A stretch of DNA of 64,000 bases, taken from Roseiarcus sp963782255 (GTDB taxonomy: Bacteria; Pseudomonadota; Alphaproteobacteria; Rhizobiales; Beijerinckiaceae). The notes beneath the pieces were generated by a model, which was not told where the DNA came from, made no database searches, and saw only the letters and a list, made by a program, of their open reading frames with translations. Position 1 is the first letter of the stretch; each line of letters begins with the position of its first letter. Positions 24,424 to 33,124 of this stretch are shown here, piece by piece. The translations under genes and the position numbers were made by a program. The stretch covers positions 3,782,001 through 3,846,000 of the forward strand of contig CAWAIS010000001.1 of the NCBI GenBank assembly GCA_963782255.1, read 5' to 3'.

Positions 24424-25409
24424 CGCGCACTGCGCACAAGTTGGTGTAGGGTGATCTCCGGCCGATTGTTAAAGCGCACTGGAACGATCGAAGACCCCGC
24501 CCCGACTGAGGTATAGCCAGCCATGCCCGCATGGCGCCATGCGCCAGCGCCGAAAGCGCGCGGCAGATCGGCTTCAAGCAGGATCGGAACCCCGCCGGGC
24601 AAGCAAATCTGCCCACCATGCGTATGTCCGCTCAGCATCAGGTCAAAACCGGCGTGGGCGGCCTGCCGGTAGATTTCCGGAGTGTGCGAGAGCAGGACGG
24701 AGACATAACCATGTGGAATATCCGCCGCCGCTTTTTCGATGTTGTCTGCGCGGTAGAAATGCGCGTCGTCCACCCCCGCGAGATAGATCGAAGCTGGGCC
24801 GCAGCGTATGGCGACGCACTCGTTGAGCAGCATGCGAATGCCAAACGCTTCGAGGTCAGGAACCATGGCAATCGAATCGTGGTTGCCGAGCACTCCATAG
24901 ACGTCGCCGCGAAGCGCTTCACGCAGGTGCGCCACGATTTCGAGGCAGGGCTCGCAATCGCCGTGGGTGCGCCCGCGATAATCACCCGTCAGCACGCAAA
25001 GATCGTAGTCAAGGTCGCGCGCGAGTTCAGCGACGCGCTGCATTGCGGGACCGCTTAGATCGGCATGCAGATCGCTCAGATGCAGGATGGTGAAGCCATC
25101 GAAAGCACTTGGCAGATTTGCCAGATGCACAGTGTTGCGCCTCAGCTTCACCTTGCCCGCGTTTGCCCGGCCTCGCCAATAGGTCCCTGTCACGCGCAGC
25201 CCTATCTCGATCACCGCCTGCATCAGGGGCAAATTCTCTAGGTGCAAGAAGTTGAGCCCTTGGCCGAAAGCCTGTGCCTCGTGCTCGCGCTCGATGCCGA
25301 GACGCAGCCGCGCGTGCAACGGCCCAAGTCGGCTTTCGAGACGGCGTCGCGCTTCGTCGGGATCGAGTAGCCGGCCGCTCGTCACATTATCGGCCTCGTT
25401 GGGGTCCAT
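24420..25409 (-). CDS. metallophosphoesterase (calcineurin-like)
   Basis: A 329-residue calcineurin-like phosphoesterase. The metal-binding motifs are all present: DLHAD in TILHLSDLHADL, GDYRGR, GNHD in YGVLGNHDSIAM, SHTPE and GHTHGGQ. Members of this group (YkuE/YaeI-like) often act on lipid or nucleotide phosphoesters at the membrane. Here the N-terminal 90 residues are charged and lack a clear membrane helix. The ATG at 25409 is preferred to a TTG six bases earlier. The neighbouring CarS-like gene might point to lipid metabolism, but the genes are convergent. Confidence 0.85.
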   Translation of the reverse strand: MDPNEADNVTSGRLLDPDEARRRLESRLGPLHARLRLGIEREHEAQAFGQGLNFLHLENLPLMQAVIEIGLRVTGTYWRGRANAGKVKLRRNTVHLANLPSAFDGFTILHLSDLHADLSGPAMQRVAELARDLDYDLCVLTGDYRGRTHGDCEPCLEIVAHLREALRGDVYGVLGNHDSIAMVPDLEAFGIRMLLNECVAIRCGPASIYLAGVDDAHFYRADNIEKAAADIPHGYVSVLLSHTPEIYRQAAHAGFDLMLSGHTHGGQICLPGGVPILLEADLPRAFGAGAWRHAGMAGYTSVGAGSSIVPVRFNNRPEITLHQLVRSAR

Positions 25410-25512
25410 CGCCAAATGCCGAAGCTACGAGCCACAAGCGAAGGAATCTGCGCCGGATGTCGTGTTTCTGATACGCATTTGTCGGCCCCACGGAGTGACC
25501 CAACTCTGATGT

Positions 25513-26673
25513 TATACCAATTCTCGCTGATGCTGACTCGGACGGGGGATTCCCGGATCAGATTTGACTCGGGGTTGCGAACGAATGGAGTTCGCCATGC
25601 CGATCCTGCTTCGAGAAGATTTTGATGCCGCCGTCGCGCGTCGCGAGGCGAAGAAGTCGAAGGATAGCGGTCAGGCGCGACGACTTCTGGCGCTGGCGGC
25701 GATCTACGATGGATCGACACGGACGGAAGCGGCGAAGATCGGCGGCGTGACGCTTCAGATCGTTCGAGATTGGGTTCTCAAGTTCAACGCCCACGGTCCG
25801 TCCGGGCTCATCGCCGGCAAGGCGCCGGGGCAGACGCCGCGCCTGACGGCCGAGCGCCGCGCGGCGCCGGCTCGCATGATCGAAGACGGTCCGATCCCCG
25901 CCGTGCATGGCGTCGTGCGCTGGCGGCTTGTCGACCTCTGCCAATGGATGTTCGAGGAATACCGCGTCGTCGTCTCCACCCAGACCATGAGCCGGGAGTT
26001 GCGGGCCATGGATCATAGCAAGCTGACGGCGCGGCCCAAGCATCATGCCCAAGCGGCGAACGCGATCGAGGCTTTTAAAAAAGCCTCCCCGCGCGCCTGG
26101 AGGAGATCGCGCGCGAGAAGGGCCTCGATGCCGACGCCATAGAGATCTGGTTCGCCGATGAGGCGCGCGTTGGCCAGAAGAACAAGATCACCCGCCGGTG
26201 GGCCAGGCGCGGAACGCGGCCCTCAGCGCCCAGCGATCAGCGCACCGCCTCGACCTATATCTTCGGCGCGATCTGCCCCAGGGAAGGCAAGGCGGTCGGC
26301 CTGATCCTGCTCAAGTGCAACATCGAGACGATGCAGTTGCATCTGGACGAAATCTCCAAGGATGTCGCGCCCGGTCGCCACGCCGTCCTCATGCTCGACA
26401 AGGCAGGATGGCATACGTCCGCAAGGCTCGACGTTCCGGGCAATCTCACGCTCTTGCCGCTCCCGGCCAAATGTCCCGAACTCAATCCAGTCGAGAACAT
26501 CTGGGAGTTCATGCGCGACAATTGGCTGTCGAACCGGATCTTCTTCGACCACGACGACATCGTCGATCACTGCTGCGACGCCTGGAACAAGCTCAGAAGC
26601 CAACCTTGGCGCGTCATGTCCATCGGACTACGCAAATGGGCTCACAGGTCCTGATCAACGGGAATTGGTATTA
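25513..26673. mobile_element. IS630-family element
   Basis: About 1.16 kb with imperfect inverted repeats beginning TACCAATTCTCGCTGAT (left) and ending ATCAACGGGAATTGGTA (26654-26670), flanked by TA-type sequence as expected for IS630 target sites. It carries one two-frame transposase on the plus strand and lies between the metallophosphoesterase and otsA genes. Confidence 0.8.
25585..26654 (+). CDS. IS630-family transposase in two frames (-1 frameshift)
   Basis: The first frame (from ATG 25585 or 25597) has a helix-turn-helix region (RTEAAKIGGVTLQIVRDWVL) and a second DNA-binding part. At a TTTTAAAAAAG run near 26075-26085 the frame must move to -1 to continue with IEIWFADEARVGQKNKITRR, TASTYIFGAICP, HAVLMLDKAGWHTS and PAKCPELNPVENIWEFMRDN, which hold the DDE residues. 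Such A-runs support programmed frameshifting in this family, so the enzyme may be functional. Confidence 0.8.
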
Positions 26674-26694
26674 GTGCCACAGATCGCCCGCGGC

Positions 26695-28146
26695 TCACCG
26701 AATCGCGAAGGGCGCATGTTCCGACGACACGCCGAACAGCGCGCGTATGCTTGACAGCAGACTGCGCGGCGGTGGGCCATCGACGAGCATGGAGAGATAG
26801 TCTTCCGCCCACTTCCTGATGTCATTTTCGAGCAGATGGGCGAGCATCGGCGCATAGCGTTCGCGCCGCTCGGCGAGCGGCATCTCCAAAGCGCGTTTGA
26901 GCGCCAAGGCGACCGCGTCGGTCTCGTGCGGATTGACGATCAGCGCGCGGTCGAGCTCCTTCGCCGCGCCCGCGAATTGGGACAGCACCAGCACTCCCGG
27001 GTCTTCCGGATCCTGCGCCGCCAGATATTCCTTGGCGACAAGGTTCATTCCGTCCCGCAAAGGCGTCACCATCGCGACGTCGGCGGCGCGGTAAAGACCG
27101 GCCAAAACCGTGCGCGAATAGGAACAGTTGACGTAGCGGATCGGCGTCCAGGCCGCGTCGCCGAATCGGCCGTTGACTTTGCCGATGAGGCACGTCACCT
27201 CGGCTTCGATCTCGCCGTATTGCTCGACCTCGGTACGGCTCTTCGGCGTGATCTGCAGCAGCGTCACTTTCCCGTGCCACTCAGGATTGTTCTCGAGAAA
27301 TCGTTCGAACGCCTTCACCCGCTGCGGAATGCCCATCGAATAATCGAGCCGGTCGACGCCCAACACGAGGCGGCTGCCGCCGAGGCTCTCCCGGACCAGG
27401 GCCACAAGCGCCGAGCGTCCGGCGTTGCGCGCAAGGCGTATATACGTCTTGGTCTCGATGCTGACCGGGAAAGCGCCGAGCCGCACTTTTCGGCCCTCGA
27501 ACTCGTACGCGCCGCCGCGAACCTGGGCGGCGCCGAGAGCCGTCAGGTAATGGGCGAAATTATCGCGGTCGTTTTCGGTCTGGAAGCCGACGAGATCGTA
27601 GTAGGTCAGGCCGCCGAGAATTTCCTTATGCTGAGGCAGGGTCTGCAGGATGTCCGGCGGAGCGCAAGGCGTGTGGAGGAAAAAACCAATTCTGTTGCGG
27701 TGGCCGCGCATGCGCAGCTCCCGCCCCAGCAGCATCAGATGATAATCGTGCACCCAGATGACGTCGTCCTCGTTGAGCAACGCGCTCAGTCGGTCGGCGA
27801 ACATGCGATTGACGCGCATGTACGCGCTCGCGTCGGCGCGGGAGTATTCTTGCAAGTCCACCCGGTAGTGAAGAATGGGCCATAGCACGCTGTTGGTGAG
27901 GCCGTTGTAATATTCCTGGACGTCGGTTTTCGATAGATCGATGAGAACGTAGGCGACCTTGTTGACGTCGATTGCCTGCGGCGTTTCGACCGGCTCGTCC
28001 GCGACTTTCCCGCTCCAGCCGACCCACATTCCTTTGCGATTCTTCAACGCCGCTTTCGCCGCAACCGCCATCCCGCCCGCGAACGGCGTGCCGGGCGAAT
28101 CGGGAACCGCAACGCGGTTGGAGACTATGATGAGACGTGCGCCCAT
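26695..28146 (-). CDS. otsA: trehalose-6-phosphate synthase
   Basis: A 483-residue GT20 glycosyltransferase that joins UDP-glucose and glucose-6-phosphate. Family blocks are clear: IIVSNRVAVPD at the N-terminus, WVHDYHLMLLG (131-141), IGFFLHTPCAPPDIL, LVGFQTENDRDNF, and the donor-site block TPLRDGMNLVAKEYLAAQ. One deviation: in VLGVDRLDYSMGIPQR the position normally Lys (DYSKG), which contacts the nucleotide-sugar phosphate, is Met271. GGGAGG precedes ATG 28146. No otsB phosphatase is adjacent. The gene ends 22 bases from the IS630 boundary but is complete. Confidence 0.9.
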   Translation of the reverse strand: MGARLIIVSNRVAVPDSPGTPFAGGMAVAAKAALKNRKGMWVGWSGKVADEPVETPQAIDVNKVAYVLIDLSKTDVQEYYNGLTNSVLWPILHYRVDLQEYSRADASAYMRVNRMFADRLSALLNEDDVIWVHDYHLMLLGRELRMRGHRNRIGFFLHTPCAPPDILQTLPQHKEILGGLTYYDLVGFQTENDRDNFAHYLTALGAAQVRGGAYEFEGRKVRLGAFPVSIETKTYIRLARNAGRSALVALVRESLGGSRLVLGVDRLDYSMGIPQRVKAFERFLENNPEWHGKVTLLQITPKSRTEVEQYGEIEAEVTCLIGKVNGRFGDAAWTPIRYVNCSYSRTVLAGLYRAADVAMVTPLRDGMNLVAKEYLAAQDPEDPGVLVLSQFAGAAKELDRALIVNPHETDAVALALKRALEMPLAERRERYAPMLAHLLENDIRKWAEDYLSMLVDGPPPRSLLSSIRALFGVSSEHAPFAIR

Positions 28147-28242
28147 GCGTCCTCCCAACTCGACGACAAACGCGTCGCGATTTTATCATGCTGGCCAGGG
28201 AGTAGGAATGCAGCAGATTGCCCAAAGCTCGCCCGGTGTCCG

Positions 28243-28821
28243 GAGCCGTTCTTCACGACCCGCTCGGCGGGAACCGGATTGGGCCTCGCAACCGTGCTGG
28301 AGATCGTTCGTGACCATGACGGAGCGATGAATGTGCGGAGCAGTCCCGGGCGCGGGAGCCGGTTCGAGGCGTGGCTGCCCGCAGCGGTGTTGGCCGAGAC
28401 CGCGACGCTCGATCCATCGGCGCTGCCGCTCGGCCGCGGCGAGACGGTGCTGGTGGTCCAAGGCGAACGGGAACGGCGGCTGCGGGACGAGGAGATGCTG
28501 GCCGCGCTCGGATACGAGCCGGTCGGGTTCGAACGCGCGGATGACGCGATCGCCACATGTCGTGCAGCGCCGGGCCGGTTCGACGTCATGCTGATCAGCC
28601 ACGCCCCGCCCGCGTTGGACGGGCTCGATCTGGCGCGCGTTCTGCACGGGATTTCGCCGGGATGTCCGGTGCTGCTCGCCATCGTTTCGACATACGAGAT
28701 TAGCATCGACGCGCTTGCGCAGGCCGGAATTGTCGAAGTCCTGCGTCGACCTGTCGCCAATAGCGAACTTGCTGCGATCCTTGCGCGCTCCCTGCGTGCG
28801 AACGGCGCGCTACGAGAGTAA
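28243..28821 (+). pseudogene. C-terminal fragment of a hybrid sensor histidine kinase
   Basis: The open frame begins abruptly with EPFFTTRSAGTGLGLATVLE, the F/G2 boxes of a histidine-kinase ATPase domain, then SSPGRGSRFEAWLP and a C-terminal receiver-like domain (GETVLVVQGERERRLRDEEM, FDVMLISHAPPALDG). The dimerisation, N-box and sensor parts are missing. The receiver lacks the usual Asp (MLISHAPP), so it is also degenerate. The 5' break lies about 100 bp from the otsA start, with no mobile element at the junction. Confidence 0.75.
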
Positions 28822-29065
28822 CGCAATTCCGGATCATTGAAGGACGCTCTCGGCTTGGCCCCAACCTCTCCGGGTCCAGAAATTGGCGTCCTTCGCCGCA
28901 CGCGTTTTTTCCTCAGAGACACAGGGCAGGGAGCGGTTACGAACGTAACGCGAATCCTGAAAGCTGAAATTCTTCTGTAGCGCGGCGCCGCCATTTTCCA
29001 GGTCCGATATCTCGGCACTGAGCCGAGATGCGCTAGGGAATACATCCTATTTTAAGGAGGATCAG

Positions 29066-29332
29066 ATGAGACTCGTGACAAGTGTTATGCTCGCACTTTG
29101 CGTTGCTTTGCCTGCACCAATCGTCGCCAACGCCTCGGAAAGCGTGAACCCGGTTCACAAGCACCGGATCCACCAGCATCACGCCGTCCCCGGATGGTTC
29201 AATCCCGCTGCAACAGCTTTGGTCCTGCAGATCGGGACCGTCCGGGCGGCTCCGGCGCTGAAGTCCAATGACAACACCGACGGGCTGTCCCGCGACCGCG
29301 ACCAATGCAATAGGGGCTGCATCGACAACTGA
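29066..29332 (+). CDS. small secreted hypothetical protein
   Basis: An 88-residue protein with an ideal AAGGAGG site and a clear signal peptide (MRLVTSVMLALCVALPAPIV, cleavage near ANA-SE). The mature part is His-rich (HKHRIHQHHAVPGW) and ends with a CNRGC pair, which could bind metal or form a disulfide. I do not recognise the family. It stands alone between the kinase fragment and an IS3 element whose left repeat begins 28 bases after the stop. Confidence 0.6.
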   Translation: MRLVTSVMLALCVALPAPIVANASESVNPVHKHRIHQHHAVPGWFNPAATALVLQIGTVRAAPALKSNDNTDGLSRDRDQCNRGCIDN

Positions 29333-29435
29333 ACTAACTGACGTGCGGACTGCCACAGTTGAGCTGGACCCCGGATTTAGGACCATTGGCTAAGGTGTGA
29401 AATGTCCTGCTCTGTCGCAACCGATGGAGCGAGGA

Positions 29436-29729
29436 ATGACGAAGTCACGCAAGAAGTTTGATGCGGCGTTCAAGGCGAAGATTGCGGTTGAGGCGCTGCG
29501 CGAGGATGCGACGGTTCTGGAACTGGCGAAGCGGCACGGGGTGCATCCGAACCAGATTTATGCCTGGAAGAAGCAGGTTCTCGACAATGCGGTGAGCCTT
29601 TTCGCGCGAGGGGCGAGCGGTTCGGGGGATGGCGAGGAGGAGCGCGAGCGCGAGACGGCCAAGCTCTACGCCAAGATCGGCCAACTGACGGTCGAACGGG
29701 ATTTCTTGGCCAGGAGGCCAGGGCGATGA
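29436..29729 (+). CDS. IS3-family transposase orfA
   Basis: A 97-residue protein starting MTKSRKKFDAAFKAKIAVEA, with a helix-turn-helix (TVLELAKRHGVHPNQIYAWK) and a C-terminal leucine-zipper-like helix (ETAKLYAKIGQLTVERDFLA). It overlaps orfB by four bases (ATGA). OrfA binds the terminal repeats and by itself often down-regulates transposition. Confidence 0.85.
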   Translation: MTKSRKKFDAAFKAKIAVEALREDATVLELAKRHGVHPNQIYAWKKQVLDNAVSLFARGASGSGDGEEERERETAKLYAKIGQLTVERDFLARRPGR

Positions 29730-30664
29730 GCGCGCCCGATCGAAGAGCGATGGTCGAACGGCCTGGCAAGGACCTGTCGGTGCGCCGCCAATGCGCGCTT
29801 GTGGGCGTGGCGCGCTCGGGGGTCTACCGCCCCAAGCCCGTCGCCGAGGCGGACGATCTGGCGGTGATGCGCCGCATCGACGAACTGCATCTCGAACTTC
29901 CGTTCTACGGCTCGCGGCGAATAACCTTCGAACTCAACAAGGAAGGCCGCGGGGTCAACCGCAAGCGAGTGCGGCGGCTGATGCGGGTGATGGGGATCGA
30001 GGCGCTGGTTCCGCGCCCCGGCACGAGCAAAGCCGCGCCCGGGCACAAGATATACCCCTACCTGCTGCGCGGCCTGAAGATTGTCGAGCCGAACCACGTG
30101 TGGGCGGCCGACGTGACCTACATCCCGATGGCGTGCGGCTTCCTCTATCTGGTGGCGATCATCGACTGGGCCAGCCGGGCGGTTCTGGCATGGCGGCTGT
30201 CGAACACCAACGATGCGAGCTTCTGCGCGGCGGCGCTGGAGGAGGCGCTGATTCGGTTCGGAAAGCCGCGGATTTTCAATACCGATCAGGGCTCCACTTT
30301 CACCGCCGAGGCTTTCACCAGCAAGCTTGTGACGGCCGGCGTCGTGATTTCGATGGACGGACGCGGCCGCTTCATGGACAACATTTTCATCGAACGGCTG
30401 TGGCGCTCGATCAAGTATGAAGAAGTGCATCTGAAAGCCTACGCCGATGGCTGCGAGGCGCGGTCCGGCATCAGTTCCTGGATGAACCTCTACAATTTTC
30501 GGCGCCCTCACCAGGCGATGAACAACCAGATGCCGATGGCGGTGTGGCGCGCCGGCATGGACAAAATCGAGGCGGCGGCGAGGGCTGTGGATATGCCGCT
30601 TCGCTTGGACAACGCAAACGCGTTGCCCACATACCCACAGCAGAAGCAGCCAGAAGCGGCTTGA
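29726..30664 (+). CDS. IS3-family transposase orfB (integrase core)
   Basis: A 312-residue rve-type integrase. It has the HTH_21 part (YGSRRITFELNKEGRGVNRK) and the DDE core: Asp in WAADVTYIPMACGFLYLVAI, Asp in RIFNTDQGSTFTA and Glu in DNIFIERLWRSIKYEEVHL. The ending YNFRRPHQAMNNQMPMAVW is typical. All catalytic residues are present, so the element could be active. Confidence 0.9.
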   Translation: MSAPDRRAMVERPGKDLSVRRQCALVGVARSGVYRPKPVAEADDLAVMRRIDELHLELPFYGSRRITFELNKEGRGVNRKRVRRLMRVMGIEALVPRPGTSKAAPGHKIYPYLLRGLKIVEPNHVWAADVTYIPMACGFLYLVAIIDWASRAVLAWRLSNTNDASFCAAALEEALIRFGKPRIFNTDQGSTFTAEAFTSKLVTAGVVISMDGRGRFMDNIFIERLWRSIKYEEVHLKAYADGCEARSGISSWMNLYNFRRPHQAMNNQMPMAVWRAGMDKIEAAARAVDMPLRLDNANALPTYPQQKQPEAA

Positions 30665-30958
30665 TTCTTGAAGGACAAGGGCAGGCGAGATCACACCTTA
30701 AATTCAACCCCTCGTGGTCCCACGAATGGGGTCCAGTTCAAGTGGCGGCGCGGTCGCCGAAAGACGGTGTCGAGGCGCCGACCCGGCGATGTCGACACAA
30801 ACTGTCTAATACGGCAGCCGAACCGTCGCTGCGGCGAGGCGCTCGATCCCCTCGGTCGAGTGGGTGAGGCCCAGGCACTCGCCCGCGGCGGTTTTCTGAC
30901 GCTTGGAGATCGCTGGCTGATCAAGACTTGAAAGGAAGACATGAAATGAGGACTTTAA

Positions 30959-32290
30959 GGACACCCCGCACAATAAGTGCTACGGTTCAGGGTGGCCTGG
31001 GCTTGATCGTGTAGTTCCATTCAGGATGGAACTGATCGCCGGTGATGTCGAGGCGCTTCATCGCGGCATTGCTGACTTTGATGCCCTTTTGATAGCGGCG
31101 CGTGTCGAGCGCGCTTTCGACCTTGAGCCCGGCGTTGGTGGTGGTTGCGCCGATCAACTCGACCACGGCAAGACGATCCGTGAGCGGTCGGCCGCGCCAG
31201 TTCTGCGTGATGTGGCAGAACAGGCGGTGCTCGATCTTGTTCCACTTCGATGTGCCTGGCGGATAGTGGTGGACGTGGATCGCAAGCCCGGTCTCGTCGG
31301 CGAGCTTTTGCAGTTCGAGTTTCCAGAGCCGCACGCGCGCCCCATTCGAGCCGCCGCAGTCCGCCGTGATCGTCAGTTCTCGCGCCTGCGGATAGCGCTG
31401 TCGTCCCATGCGTTCGAGCCAGCAGCGGATCGACGCCACGGCAAACTCGGCGGTGTCGCTGGTGATCCCGACGCTGACGAAACCGGCATTGGCGGTCACA
31501 TCATACACCCCATAAGGCACGACCTTGCCGAGCTTCTTGTCCTCGAAGTCGTGCACGTTCACGCGCCGCGGATCGCCTTTCGGACGATAGTCGGTTCCGC
31601 CGTTCTTGAAGTTGCCGAGCAACTCCTTCTTCTTCGTATCGACGGAGATGACGGGCTGTTGGCGGGCCTGCGCCGCAACGACTTTCGCGTTGATGTGTTC
31701 GAACTGGGCGTTGCGGTCGGGATGGTGCGAACCTTCATCCGCCTTGCGATTGGACTGGCGCGAGAACCCGAGCTTCGCCAACTCCGCGCCGACCGTATCG
31801 GCGCTGATCGGATGTCCCATCTCGGTCAGCGCTGCCGCGAGCTTCGCCATGCTTTTCGACACCCAGATCAGGGACCGCGTGGGATCGCCCAATGTCGCCG
31901 GTTCGACCAGCCGCTTGAGCGCGGGGACGAGCCCGGGTCGGCTCGCGATACCGACCGACGCCCGCCTCCGGCACGGCGAACCCGCCCCTTCGCAAGCGGC
32001 TCGCCGTCGAGGTCGTCTTCGCCGCGATTGATCGTCGAACGAGCAAGCCCGGTAACCTTCGAGACCAGCGCGAGACCGCCGCGACCGGCGCTCCGGACCT
32101 CCGCCGCCGCAAACAACCGCCGACCACGCTCGTCAAGCCGCGCCCCGACCGTCTCCCATCGCAGCCGAATCGCCGCCTCGTCGATCATGCGATCGAACTA
32201 CGCCTCTTCGCCACAGCCCGGAATCCCCGACACCTGAGTCATTCCGACGCACGACGACCCGTCGCGATTCAGTTATTGTCCGAAGTGACC
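30959..32290. mobile_element. ISAzo13-type element, copy 1 (minus)
   Basis: A 1332-bp element, a mirror image of 34428-35759 with no difference that I could find in translated frames. Ends are GGACACCCCGCACAATAAGTG and (reverse) GGTCACTTCGGACAATAAC, which form imperfect inverted repeats. It closes the left side of a composite-transposon-like structure. The bases just outside are TAA on the left and TTA on the right. Confidence 0.85.
30987..32188 (-). CDS. ISAzo13-type transposase, two frames (copy 1)
   Basis: Frame one starts MIDEAAIRLRWETVGARLDE at 32188 and includes LVSKVTGLARSTINRGEDDL. The catalytic part (TRSLIWVSKSMAKLAAALTE, PVISVDTKKKELLGNFKNGG, VGITSDTAEFAVASIRCWLE, LTITADCGGSNGARVRLWKL, IHVHHYPPGTSKWNKIEHRL) continues in a -1 frame to 30987. 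The switch lies near the PGL/PGS codons around 31907-31930. ISAzo13-type transposases are often split like this, by frameshifting or decay. The identical copy 2 carries the same shift, which argues that it is functional or older than the duplication. Confidence 0.8.
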
Positions 32291-32611
32291 TTAGCGCGGC
32301 TCCGGCGTCACATGGAGCTCGATGCCAGCTTGTTTTTGAAGATAGCCGATCACGCCGAAAAGATTGCGCGCTTGCGGATTGCCGCGCGGGCTGAACATGC
32401 GGATCAGACTTTTGGCTGGCGTGTCCGTCGCCTCGCCGAGTTTTTCGAAACCGACCGTCGCCTTGATATAGTCACGCAGCACCGACTTGCCGGTTTGGAC
32501 ATCGCCGGTCAGCATGGTGTCGATCGCTTCGCGGAGCAGGTTCTCTGCGAAAGCGGCATCGCTCGCCACGCGACGTTGCACCAGTTCCTTGAAGCTCTTG
32601 GTCAATGCCAT
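32291..32611 (-). CDS. HigA-type antitoxin
   Basis: A 106-residue antitoxin of the type paired with TIGR02683-like toxins: MALTKSFKELVQRRVASDAA, LLREAIDTMLTGDVQTGKSV, LRDYIKATVGFEKLGEATDT (start of a Cro/C1-type HTH), PAKSLIRMFSPRGNPQARNL. GGAGAGAGAG precedes the ATG at 32611. Its stop codon TAA is formed by the three bases adjoining the ISAzo13 copy, so the C-terminus may be shortened by the insertion. It follows the toxin gene, the HigBA order. Confidence 0.8.
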   Translation of the reverse strand: MALTKSFKELVQRRVASDAAFAENLLREAIDTMLTGDVQTGKSVLRDYIKATVGFEKLGEATDTPAKSLIRMFSPRGNPQARNLFGVIGYLQKQAGIELHVTPEPR

Positions 32612-32622
32612 CTCTCTCTCCA

Positions 32623-32952
32623 TCATCGCAAGCGCGGCCGTCGCCCCTTGTAATCCGCCCAACTTGCCTTCGCCGTTTCAATATCGCGTTGCTGGCGCTG
32701 CTTGGTCCCGCCCGTCAGCAGGATCACCAGCACCTCGCCATCGCGCCCGAAATAAACCCGATAGCCCGGTCCCCAATTGATCCGGAATTCGAGGACACCT
32801 TCTCCCACCGCTTTGACATTGGACAAATTTCCCTGTCCGAGCCGCGCCAGCGCTATGGCCACCTTCGCCGCCGCCGCACTATCCAGTCCGGCGAACCAAT
32901 CTTCGAACGGGCTCCCCCCGTCACTGGCGAGGTAATAGCGCAGTTCGAGCAT
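32623..32952 (-). CDS. RelE/HigB-type toxin (addiction module killer protein)
   Basis: A 109-residue RelE/ParE-fold toxin: MLELRYYLASDGGSPFEDWF, AKVAIALARLGQGNLSNVKA, GVLEFRINWGPGYRVYFGRD, VLVILLTGGTKQRQQRDIET. The GPGYRVYF and LLTGGTKxxQ blocks are typical of the TIGR02683 killer proteins, ribosome-dependent or free mRNA interferases. The ATG at 32952 gives the family N-terminus; another ATG 15 bases earlier lies in the upstream palindrome. It is upstream of its antitoxin by 11 bases. Confidence 0.8.
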   Translation of the reverse strand: MLELRYYLASDGGSPFEDWFAGLDSAAAAKVAIALARLGQGNLSNVKAVGEGVLEFRINWGPGYRVYFGRDGEVLVILLTGGTKQRQQRDIETAKASWADYKGRRPRLR

Positions 32953-32957
32953 GGGCC

Positions 32958-32979
32958 ATAGTAACACATATGTTACTAT
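32958..32979. promoter_or_regulatory. operator-like inverted repeat of the toxin-antitoxin operon
   Basis: ATAGTAACA-CATA-TGTTACTAT is a perfect 9-bp inverted repeat with a 4-base spacer, ending 6 bases upstream of the toxin start. Its position is right for autoregulation of the operon by the antitoxin or toxin-antitoxin complex. Confidence 0.6.
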
Positions 32980-33124
32980 CTCGCAAGGAGCAACTTAGCG
33001 GGACAGGTCAACGACATACGGCCCTCGTAAAAGGGGCTTTTCAGACTAATGCCATTGGCGCAAACTGACGCCATAGCTGGCTTTTCCACATTTCCTAATG
33101 CTGTAACTGCGAGAACGTCACATC

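Larger units (their letters stand above)
29360..30740. mobile_element. IS3-family element
   Basis: About 1.38 kb bounded by inverted repeats TGAGCTGGACCCC (29360) and GGGGTCCAGTTCA (ending 30740), with orfA and orfB on the plus strand. Both transposase genes look complete. The repeats and two-ORF layout are typical of the IS3 family. Confidence 0.85.

Noticed and set aside
28125..29045. 306-codon minus-strand ORF opposite the kinase fragment
   Set aside because: Shadow of the kinase frame with Ser/Arg-rich composition.
30741..30956. Possible short gene ending WLIKT before ISAzo13 copy 1
   Set aside because: The open frame begins inside the IS3 end and has no start signal; it may be a scrap of a lost gene but cannot be supported.
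31026..32237. 403-codon ORF antisense to the ISAzo13 transposase (and its mirror at 34481-35692)
   Set aside because: It appears in both copies only because the copies are identical; the transposase strand carries the domain motifs.
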